Made by a program: the position numbers and the translations under genes
Assembly (NCBI GenBank): GCA_002366775.1
Contig: DFBW01000107.1
Coordinates: 1-7,361, forward strand
DNA: 7,361 bases
Origin: Roseovarius sp. UBA3070
GTDB lineage: Bacteria > Pseudomonadota > Alphaproteobacteria > Rhodobacterales > Rhodobacteraceae
Direction of reading: 5' to 3'
Notes under the pieces: model-generated
Seen by the model: the letters and a program-made list of their open reading frames with translations, nothing else
The model's database searches: none
What the model was told of the DNA's origin: nothing
In this document: piece after piece, positions 1-5,904 of the stretch
Numbering within the stretch: position 1 is the first letter of the stretch
Layout of the letters: each line of letters begins with the position of its first letter

Positions 1-2
1 CC

Positions 3-350
3 CAGAAAGAACTGGTGAAAACCGGCACCGAGGTGGCCCGCGCGGATGTCTGGATGGGGGATGCCGAAAATGTTGGCCTGACCACAGCCGAAGATGTCAG
101 CGCATTGATCCCGGTTTTGGCCGGCAAGGGCGTCAAGGCTGAGGTGATTTTCACCGGACCACTGAGTGCGCCCGTCCAAAAGGGCGATACGGTGGGTGAA
201 ATGGTATTCTCACCCGAAGGTTTGCCACAAATCCGTGTGCCATTGATTGCCATGCAAAGCGTGGCCAAAGGTGGCTTCCTGCCGAGATTGAAAACAGTGT
301 CGGGCCTGCTTTTGACACGGCTGCAACAGGGGCCTGAGGGCGCGCTTTGA
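3..350 (+). CDS. D-alanyl-D-alanine carboxypeptidase (PBP5 family), C-terminal part only
   Basis: The visible 115 residues are the 3' end of a gene that begins before the window. They fit the C-terminal beta-rich domain that follows the peptidase S11 catalytic domain in PBP5/PBP6-type penicillin-binding proteins. Supporting features are the segment around residues 8-20 (TEVARADVWMGDAENVGL region), a typical KGDTVGEM stretch in the middle, and a closing KGGFLPRLKTVSGLLL segment, which resembles the amphipathic membrane-anchoring helix of this family. Such enzymes sit on the periplasmic face of the inner membrane and remove the terminal D-Ala from peptidoglycan pentapeptides. The catalytic SxxK, SxN and KTG motifs would lie upstream and cannot be seen. 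Position next to tmk agrees with a gene order I know from Rhodobacterales. The stop codon overlaps the tmk start, so translation is probably coupled. The call depends on the C-terminal domain alone. Confidence 0.85.
   Translation, partial: QKELVKTGTEVARADVWMGDAENVGLTTAEDVSALIPVLAGKGVKAEVIFTGPLSAPVQKGDTVGEMVFSPEGLPQIRVPLIAMQSVAKGGFLPRLKTVSGLLLTRLQQGPEGAL
336..340 (+). promoter_or_regulatory. Shine-Dalgarno site for tmk, inside the end of the upstream gene
   Basis: GAGGG lies six bases before the TTG at 347, good spacing for a ribosome binding site. The tmk reading frame has an in-frame TGA at 335-337, so translation cannot start further upstream. This site and the TTG therefore fit each other. 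Confidence 0.6.
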
Positions 351-973
351 GAGCTTCCGGACTGTTCATCAGCTTTGAAGGTATTGATGGCTCGGGCAAA
401 TCCACCCAGGCGCGCCTGCTGGCGGATCACCTGACAAAGCAAGGGCATGATGTGGTCCTGACGCGCGAGCCGGGTGGCTCTGTCGGGGCCGAAGAAATCC
501 GCTCTTTGGTGCTGGAAGGCGAGCCGGACCGCTGGTCTGCGGAAACTGAGCTGTTGCTGTTCACCGCCGCCCGGCGTGATCATCTGGAACGCACGATAGA
601 CCCTGCGGTGAGTGCGGGCAAAGTGGTGATCTGTGATCGCTTTGCCGATAGCACGCGCATGTATCAGGGCCTGCGCAGCGGCGACATGCGTGCGCGGGTT
701 GATGCGCTGCACGATCTGATGATTGGCCGCGAACCAGACCTGACCATCCTGATCGACATGGACCCGGATTTGGGCCTTGGTCGCGCGCTTGCGCGTGGCA
801 CATCCGAAGAACGCTTCGAAGCCTTCGGTGCCCAGTTACAGGCAAAAATGCGTGCGGGTTTTCTGGCTCTGGCCGATGAGTTCCCCAATCGGATCAAGGT
901 TATCAACGGCAACCGTCCGATCGAAGAGGTGGCCGTTGACGTGACACGCATTGCGCAGGATCACCTGAAATGA
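347..973 (+). CDS. tmk: Thymidylate kinase
   Basis: Phosphorylates dTMP to dTDP with ATP in the cytoplasm, an essential step of dTTP synthesis. The 208 residues match the usual family length. Visible motifs are the P-loop GIDGSGKST at residues 12-20, the TREPGG motif at 39-44 (dTMP-binding region), the DRF motif at 97-99 followed by MYQG, and an arginine-containing LID region near residues 149-158 (ARGTSEERFE). The start is TTG, overlapping the TGA of the preceding gene as TTGA. An in-frame stop at 335-337 excludes any upstream start, and no ATG or GTG exists before the P-loop, so the rare start codon is well supported. The end overlaps holB as ATGA. Placement before holB is common in many bacteria, linking nucleotide supply to replication. 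Confidence 0.97.
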   Translation: MRASGLFISFEGIDGSGKSTQARLLADHLTKQGHDVVLTREPGGSVGAEEIRSLVLEGEPDRWSAETELLLFTAARRDHLERTIDPAVSAGKVVICDRFADSTRMYQGLRSGDMRARVDALHDLMIGREPDLTILIDMDPDLGLGRALARGTSEERFEAFGAQLQAKMRAGFLALADEFPNRIKVINGNRPIEEVAVDVTRIAQDHLK

Positions 974-2088
974 GCGATGACACCCCCGAACCAGACCGCA
1001 TTGAGGGCGCACCACACCCGCGCGAAACACCCGTATTGTTTGGTCAAGACGCCGCACAGACGGCGTTTCTGGACGCATTCAATTCGGGCCGGTTGCACCA
1101 CGGCTGGCTGATCACCGGCCCGCGTGGGGTGGGCAAGGCCACGCTGGCATGGCGCATCGCGCGCTTCTTGCTGGCCACCCCTGACACAGATGATGGCGGC
1201 ATGTTTGGTGATGCACTGCCCAAACCCGATAGCCTGAACATCCCCGGCGATCATCCTGTTGCCCGCCGCATTGCTGCGGGCGCTGATCCGGGGCTCTATC
1301 GTATCACCCGCAGTGTGAACGAAAAAACCGGACGTCTGCGCGATCAGATTGTCGCGGATGATGTGCGCAAGCTGAATGGCTTTTTGCACCTGTCTGCGGC
1401 TGATGGGGGCCGCCGTGTGGTGATCCTTGATGCCGCTGACGATATGAATACCCAAGCTGCCAATGCGCTGCTGAAGATGCTCGAAGAACCCCCCGAGCGC
1501 ACCACATTGCTGTTGATCTCGCACCAACCCGCTCGGCTATTGCCCACCATCCGCTCTCGGTGCCGCGATTTGCGATTGTCCAACCTGTCGCCCGCTGATC
1601 TGGCCGCTGCGTTGCAACAGGCCGGTGTCGAAGACCAGCTTCCCGACGCCCTTGCCGAATTGGCGGGCGGCTCGGTTGGTGCTGCGCTGCGCCTGATAAA
1701 TCTGGGGGGCTTGGCGCTTTATGGTGAAATCCTTGCCGTTTTGCGCTCCTTGCCGCAACTGGACCGCCCGCGCGCGTTAAAACTGGCTGAGGCGGCTGCT
1801 GCGCGTGGCGGCGCTGAAAAACTGGACCTTTTGTTGACCCTCACCGATGTGGCCCTGGCCCGGCTGGCGCGCACCGGCGCCACAGGTCAGCCACCAGCCA
1901 TCGAAGCGGCCCCAGGCGAGGCCGAGACATTTCAACGTCTGGCCCCCAACCCACACAAAGCCCGCAAATGGGCGACATTGGCACAAAAAATCACCACCCG
2001 CGCCCGCCATGGCCGCGCGGTGAACCTTGACCCCGCTGCGCTGGTCTTGGATATGGTGTTTAACATGCAATCGACGGCGTCCCGCTAA
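970..2088 (+). CDS. holB: DNA polymerase III delta-prime subunit (clamp loader)
   Basis: AAA+ family subunit of the clamp loader, which opens the beta clamp and places it on primed DNA. The 372 residues show a Walker A motif GPRGVGKAT at 50-58, a degenerate Walker B segment VVILDAADDMN at about 150-160, the LLKMLEEPP motif at 168-176, and the SRC motif at 196-198 (arginine finger and sensor region), followed by a helical C-terminal half. The four-cysteine zinc module of the E. coli protein is absent: Cys198 in the SRC motif is the only cysteine in the whole protein. The start ATG overlaps the tmk stop, with AGGA at 957-960 as a plausible ribosome binding site nine bases upstream. DnaX (tau/gamma) shares this fold, but the position after tmk, the length and the lack of a zinc finger or tau tail favour HolB. 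Confidence 0.94.
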   Translation: MSDDTPEPDRIEGAPHPRETPVLFGQDAAQTAFLDAFNSGRLHHGWLITGPRGVGKATLAWRIARFLLATPDTDDGGMFGDALPKPDSLNIPGDHPVARRIAAGADPGLYRITRSVNEKTGRLRDQIVADDVRKLNGFLHLSAADGGRRVVILDAADDMNTQAANALLKMLEEPPERTTLLLISHQPARLLPTIRSRCRDLRLSNLSPADLAAALQQAGVEDQLPDALAELAGGSVGAALRLINLGGLALYGEILAVLRSLPQLDRPRALKLAEAAAARGGAEKLDLLLTLTDVALARLARTGATGQPPAIEAAPGEAETFQRLAPNPHKARKWATLAQKITTRARHGRAVNLDPAALVLDMVFNMQSTASR

Positions 2089-2095
2089 GGCGCAA

Positions 2096-2100
2096 AAGGA
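2096..2100 (+). promoter_or_regulatory. Shine-Dalgarno site for tatD
   Basis: AAGGA lies eight bases before the ATG at 2109 and supports that start over the out-of-frame ATG at 2102. It sits in the 20-base gap after holB, the longest gap between + strand genes in the window. Confidence 0.65.
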
Positions 2101-2108
2101 AATGCCCT

Positions 2109-2909
2109 ATGGCCATCGAAATCACTGACAGCCATTGCCACCTTGATTTCCCCGATTTCGAGGACGAGCGTGATGACGTGGTCGCCCGCGCCGTTGAGGC
2201 AGGTGTCACCCGCATGGTCACCATTTGCACCAAGCTGCGAAACGAGCCCTCCGTGCGTGCCATCGCCGAGCAATATGCGCCGGTGTTCTATGCGGCCGGC
2301 ACACACCCGATGAGCGTCGCAGACGAGCCGATGGCAACCGTTGATCAACTGGTCGAAATGGCACAACACCCCAAGTTTGTTGGCATCGGCGAGACCGGCC
2401 TTGATTATCATTACACATCTGAAAGTGCGGCCCAACAACAAGACAGCCTGCGCCTGCATATCCAAGCGGCCCGCCAGACCGGTCTGCCGCTGATTATCCA
2501 TTCGCGCGATGCCGATGATGACATGGCGCGCATCCTGCGAGAGGAACACGAGCGCGGCGCCTATACGTGTGTGATGCATTGTTTCTCATCCTCAGCCGCG
2601 CTGGCGCGCGCCGCTGTCGATCTGGGGTTTTACCTGTCGATGTCGGGCATAGCGGCCTTCCCGCGCAGCTCTGATCTGCGAGAGATCTTCAGCACCGCAC
2701 CCGTTGAGCGCATTCTGGTGGAAACGGATGCACCCTATCTGGCCCCACCGCCGTTTCGTGGCAAACGCAATGAGCCGTCCTATTCGGTGCACACGGCCCA
2801 AATCGGGGCCGAGGTGTTTGGCATGGAATGGGCCGATTTTGCAGCCCAAACACAGGCCAACTTTGACCGGCTGTTCTGGAAAGCCGCCCAATACAAGGCC
2901 TCCACCTGA
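2109..2909 (+). CDS. tatD: TatD-family metal-dependent hydrolase (probable DNase)
   Basis: A 266-residue amidohydrolase-fold protein, the normal family length. All expected metal-binding positions are present: HxH at His9 and His11 (DSHCHLDF), Glu95 in GETGLDY (94-100), His131 in IIHSRD, His157 in MHCFS, and Asp207 in VETDAPY. The APPPFRGKRNEP loop at about 212-223 is also typical. Characterised family members are metal-dependent 3'-5' exonucleases or DNases implicated in DNA repair and in DNA fragmentation. The family name comes from linkage to tat genes in E. coli and does not imply a role in protein export. There is no signal peptide, so it is probably cytoplasmic. Its stop overlaps the next start as TGATG, suggesting coupled translation with the PhnP-like hydrolase. 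The family call is firm; the exact paralogue (TatD or YcfH/YjjV type) and the natural substrate are not. Confidence 0.93.
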   Translation: MAIEITDSHCHLDFPDFEDERDDVVARAVEAGVTRMVTICTKLRNEPSVRAIAEQYAPVFYAAGTHPMSVADEPMATVDQLVEMAQHPKFVGIGETGLDYHYTSESAAQQQDSLRLHIQAARQTGLPLIIHSRDADDDMARILREEHERGAYTCVMHCFSSSAALARAAVDLGFYLSMSGIAAFPRSSDLREIFSTAPVERILVETDAPYLAPPPFRGKRNEPSYSVHTAQIGAEVFGMEWADFAAQTQANFDRLFWKAAQYKAST

Positions 2910-3706
2910 TGACGCAGCGCCGCTTTATCATATTGGGCTGCGGCTCGTCCGGGGGGGTGCCGCGCCTTGGCAACCATTGGGGCGATTGTGACCCATCAAA
3001 TCCGCGCAATATGCGCCGTCGTTGCTCGATGTTGATCGAGCAGGAAAGCGATGCCGGTACCACCCGTGTCCTGATTGATGCCTCACCCGATCTGCGCCAG
3101 CAATTGCTGGATGCGGACGTAGGGGAGCTGGATGCGGTGATCTTTACCCACGCCCATGCCGATCATGTGCACGGTCTGGATGATCTGCGCATGATCGTGT
3201 TCAACATGAAGCAACGCCTGCCAGTCTGGGCTGATGGCGATACACAGAACGCTTTGTACTCGCGCTTTGGCTATGCTTTCGTGCAACCCGAGGGCTCACC
3301 CTATCCGGCGATCCTCAATATGCACACTATTGATGGCGATGTGACGATTGACGGGGCAGGGGGCGCGATCACGCTGACACCCTTCAAGGTGGGCCACGGA
3401 TCTATTGATGCCCTTGGATTTCGCGTCGGTGATTTGGCCTATCTGCCCGATGTGGTCACCATCCCCGATGATGTCTGGCCACTGTTGGAGGGTCTGGACA
3501 CCTGGATTTGTGACGCCCTGCGCCGCACGCCGCACCCCACTCATGCTCATCTGGCCCAGACACTGGAATGGTTGCACCGCGCCGCCCCCCGGCAAGGTGT
3601 GCTGACCAATATGCACATCGATATGGATTACGAGACATTGGTGCATGAAACCCCTGATTTCATCACTCCTGCCTATGATATGATGACCCTCAGTTTTCAG
3701 GTCTGA
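2909..3706 (+). CDS. PhnP-like metallo-beta-lactamase-fold hydrolase
   Basis: A 265-residue cytoplasmic MBL-fold protein. It opens with the glycine-rich LGCGSSGGVPRLG segment (residues 9-21) typical of the PhnP branch. It carries the dinuclear metal motif HAHADH at 81-86, plus His163 (VGHG), Asp181 (YLPD) and His236 (TNMH). His212 in HPTHAHL matches a conserved active-site histidine of PhnP. E. coli PhnP is a cyclic phosphodiesterase acting on 5-phosphoribosyl 1,2-cyclic phosphate, but that protein has a second, structural zinc site whose ligands are mostly missing here, with only Cys27 plausibly left. No phosphonate genes are nearby. The start ATG overlaps the tatD stop by one base, with AAGG at 2895-2898 as a possible ribosome binding site. 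Constant pairing with tatD suggests a nucleic-acid or cyclic-nucleotide substrate, but this is inference. The fold is certain; the substrate is unknown. Confidence 0.88.
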   Translation: MTQRRFIILGCGSSGGVPRLGNHWGDCDPSNPRNMRRRCSMLIEQESDAGTTRVLIDASPDLRQQLLDADVGELDAVIFTHAHADHVHGLDDLRMIVFNMKQRLPVWADGDTQNALYSRFGYAFVQPEGSPYPAILNMHTIDGDVTIDGAGGAITLTPFKVGHGSIDALGFRVGDLAYLPDVVTIPDDVWPLLEGLDTWICDALRRTPHPTHAHLAQTLEWLHRAAPRQGVLTNMHIDMDYETLVHETPDFITPAYDMMTLSFQV

Positions 3707-3709
3707 GCG

Positions 3710-4639
3710 ATGCAGGCACTTCTTGATGTCATCCTGCCGGTTTTTATGGTCATCGGCTTTGGCTATCTGGCGGTCTGGCGCGGCTGGTTTTCTGATGCCG
3801 GTGTTGACGGGTTGATGAAATTTACCCAAGGGTTCGCCCTTCCCTGTCTGTTGTTTGTGGCCATCGCCCGGCTTGATCTGGGCCAGAGCTTTGAGTGGCG
3901 GCTGCTGCTCAGCTTTTACACCGGGGCGTTTACGGGGTTCGGTCTTGGCCTCATTGGAGCACGCCTGATTTTTGGGCGCACCTGGGAGGAGGCCGTGGCC
4001 ATCGGCTTTTGCTGCCTGTTTTCCAATTCGCTCCTGTTGGGCCTGCCCCTGACCGAGCGCGCCTATGGCCCTGACGCATTACACGCCAACTATGCCATCA
4101 TCGCGCTGCATTCGCCGTTTTGTTACGGCCTCGGCATCACTGCGATGGAGGTCGCTCGTGCTCGCGGGCAACGCGCGGCGCAACTGGCTGGTTCGGTCCT
4201 CAAGTCGATGTTTTCCAACGCATTGATCGTTGGCATTTCACTGGGCTTTTTCGTCAACCTGACGGGACTAAACCTGCCCGGAGTGTTGAACGATGCGCTT
4301 GATCTGATCGTGCGGGCCGCCCTGCCAGCGGCGCTGTTTGGCCTTGGCGGGGTGCTGGTGCGCTATCGGCCTGAGGGCGATTTGCGCGTTGTTTTTTATG
4401 TTTGCGCCGTGGGGCTGGTGGTGCATCCGCTGATCACCCGCTCGCTCGGGCTGGTGCTGGAGCTGCCGGTTGATGCGACACGTTCAGCCGTTTTGACGGC
4501 GGCAATGGCACCGGGGGTCAACTCCTACATCTTTGCCAATATGTATGGTCAGGCCCGGCGGGTCGCGGCCTCATCGGTGCTGATTGCCACCGCGCTGTCA
4601 ATTGGCACGGTTTGGGTCTGGCTGGGGCTGTTGCCCTAA
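3710..4639 (+). CDS. AEC-family (auxin efflux carrier-like) permease
   Basis: A 309-residue, strongly hydrophobic inner-membrane protein with about ten predicted membrane segments (roughly residues 4-22, 38-54, 64-88, 95-113, 126-146, 167-183, 199-217, 226-247, 257-278 and 287-307). Family-like signatures are the FSNSLLLGLPL stretch at 104-114 and the MAPGVNSYIFA stretch at 266-276, the conserved asparagine and proline regions of the two five-helix halves. Bacterial members transport small organic acids such as malate or malonate, or amino-acid-like compounds; the substrate cannot be deduced here. The start lies three bases after the PhnP-like gene's stop, with only a weak ribosome binding site, so it probably depends on translation of the upstream genes. 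It is the last + strand gene and has no obvious functional link to the replication genes before it. Confidence 0.85.
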   Translation: MQALLDVILPVFMVIGFGYLAVWRGWFSDAGVDGLMKFTQGFALPCLLFVAIARLDLGQSFEWRLLLSFYTGAFTGFGLGLIGARLIFGRTWEEAVAIGFCCLFSNSLLLGLPLTERAYGPDALHANYAIIALHSPFCYGLGITAMEVARARGQRAAQLAGSVLKSMFSNALIVGISLGFFVNLTGLNLPGVLNDALDLIVRAALPAALFGLGGVLVRYRPEGDLRVVFYVCAVGLVVHPLITRSLGLVLELPVDATRSAVLTAAMAPGVNSYIFANMYGQARRVAASSVLIATALSIGTVWVWLGLLP

Positions 4640-4657
4640 GGCATGGCCCCCAAACGC

Positions 4658-4682
4658 GGGGTCACTCGCTTGCGGGTGCCCC
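4658..4682. terminator. GC-rich hairpin at the convergent gene junction (possible bidirectional terminator)
   Basis: GGGG at 4658-4661 and CACTCG at 4663-4668 can pair with CGGGTG (4673-4678) and CCCC (4679-4682), around a CTTG loop at 4669-4672. This gives a ten-pair stem with one bulged T (4662) and one G-T wobble. It begins 18 bases after the permease stop and covers the stop codon of the - strand gene, so it could act on transcripts from both sides. No T-run follows on either strand, so a classical intrinsic terminator is not demonstrated. It may instead slow polymerase or protect 3' ends. Confidence 0.4.
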
Positions 4683-5891
4683 GCCTGTAAACGCATTGCC
4701 ATTGGCATAATCACATGGCGCCTCCTGCATTTCCAGATGCAGCCCCGTGCCCGTAAACGGATTGGCCCGCGCCAAATCCTCATCTACCTCTATGCCCAAT
4801 CCAGCGGCCTCAGGTGGGGTGATAAACCCGTCCTCAACCTGAATTGAGCCTTTGATAAGCTGGTCATGGAACGGTGTTTCAATGGTTTCGCACATCAAAA
4901 TGTTGGGGATCGACGTGGCCAGCGCAATATTCGCCGCCCATTCCACAGGCCCGGCATATAAATGTGGCGCCATCTGCGCGTTATAAACCTCGGCCATGGC
5001 AGCCACTTTCTTCATCTCCCAAATGCCACCTGCACGGCCCAGAGCCGGTTGCAGGATCGCCGCCGCCCCAGAGCGCAACACCGGGGCAAACTCGGCCTTG
5101 GTGCACAGCCTCTCACCCGTGGACACCGGAATGGACGTCGCATTCGCCACTTTGGCCATTTCGTTCACATTGTCGGGCGGAATTGGTTCTTCGAACCACA
5201 GCGGGGTGTATGGCTCCAGCGCCTTGGCCAGCCGGATAGCCCCCCCGGTGGTAAACTGGCCATGAGTGCCAAACAGCAGATCAGCCTTGTCGCCCACCGC
5301 GCCGCGCACGGCCTTGCAGACAGCGACGGACAGTTTGATATCGCTCATTGCAGGCATATGCCCCCCCCGCAGGGTATAGGGGCCAGCCGGGTCAAACTTT
5401 ACTGCCGTATAGCCGCGCGCCACCGCATCGGCGGCACTTTCAGCGGCCATCTCTGGCGAGGTCCAGAACGCCGCAACATCATGATGCGCCAACGGATAAA
5501 GGTATGTGTAGGCGCGGATACGGTCATTCATCCGCCCGCCCAACAGCGCCCAAACCGGCCGGTTGCGGGCTTTGCCAAGGATATCCCAGCAGGCGATCTC
5601 AAGCCCGGAAAACGCGCCCATGACTGTCAGGTCAGGCCGCTGTGTAAAGCCCGAAGAATACACCCGGCGAAACATCAATTCGATGTTTTCAGGGTTTTCC
5701 CCGGCCATGTGGCGCGCAAACACATCCTCGATCACGCTGCGCATGGCCTCAGGCGCGATAGAGCTGGCATAGCATTCACCCCAGCCCACGATACCGTCAT
5801 CCGTGGTCAGCTTGACCAATATCCAATAGCGCCCGCCCCACCCCGGAGCAGGAGGGGCAGTGACGATGATGTCGAGGTCTTTGAGCAGCAT
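4662..5891 (-). CDS. Mandelate racemase/muconate lactonizing enzyme family protein (enolase superfamily), substrate unknown
   Basis: A 409-residue protein with an alpha+beta capping domain (about 1-120, with TDDGIVGWGE at 30-39) followed by a TIM-barrel domain. Members abstract the proton alpha to a carboxylate; many are acid-sugar dehydratases or racemases. Barrel motifs in order are Lys165-x-Asp167 (VKFDP), GTHGQ at 208-212, FEEP with Glu234, GER with Glu260, QPA at 281-283, PH with His310, and CET with Glu335. Spacing from 208 to 335 matches my recollection of E. coli galactonate dehydratase exactly. The first metal-binding Asp is Gly208 here, and the Asp of the His-Asp dyad is Ala283. The reading frame is intact, so this is more likely a distinct subgroup than a pseudogene. 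AAGGGA seven bases before the ATG supports the start. It lies 11 bases after the amidase gene and is surely cotranscribed with it. Racemase, cycloisomerase or dehydratase are all possible. Confidence 0.85.
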   Translation of the reverse strand: MLLKDLDIIVTAPPAPGWGGRYWILVKLTTDDGIVGWGECYASSIAPEAMRSVIEDVFARHMAGENPENIELMFRRVYSSGFTQRPDLTVMGAFSGLEIACWDILGKARNRPVWALLGGRMNDRIRAYTYLYPLAHHDVAAFWTSPEMAAESAADAVARGYTAVKFDPAGPYTLRGGHMPAMSDIKLSVAVCKAVRGAVGDKADLLFGTHGQFTTGGAIRLAKALEPYTPLWFEEPIPPDNVNEMAKVANATSIPVSTGERLCTKAEFAPVLRSGAAAILQPALGRAGGIWEMKKVAAMAEVYNAQMAPHLYAGPVEWAANIALATSIPNILMCETIETPFHDQLIKGSIQVEDGFITPPEAAGLGIEVDEDLARANPFTGTGLHLEMQEAPCDYANGNAFTGGAPASE

Positions 5892-5898
5892 AAACGCG

Positions 5899-5904
5899 TC
5901 CCTT
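5899..5904 (-). promoter_or_regulatory. Shine-Dalgarno site for the enolase-superfamily gene, overlapping the amidase stop
   Basis: Read on the - strand, AAGGGA lies seven bases before the ATG at 5891-5889. Its first two bases belong to the amidase stop codon TAA (5905-5903), so ribosomes ending the amidase would release directly on this site. Confidence 0.6.

Noticed and set aside
961..1527. 188-residue open frame on the - strand, antisense to holB
   Set aside because: No recognisable motif and no promoter or ribosome binding site; it mirrors the coding frame of holB.
2085..2579. 164-residue open frame on the - strand, antisense to tatD
   Set aside because: It is antisense to conserved TatD motifs and has no independent signal for expression.
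3296..3829. 177-residue open frame on the - strand across the junction of the PhnP-like and permease genes
   Set aside because: It spans the boundary of two well-supported + strand genes, has a low-information His- and Gln-rich composition, and matches no family I recognise.
4662..5891. Enolase-superfamily gene as a pseudogene because of missing acidic residues
   Set aside because: The frame is intact over 409 residues, all other active-site positions and their spacing are kept, and codon use matches its neighbours.
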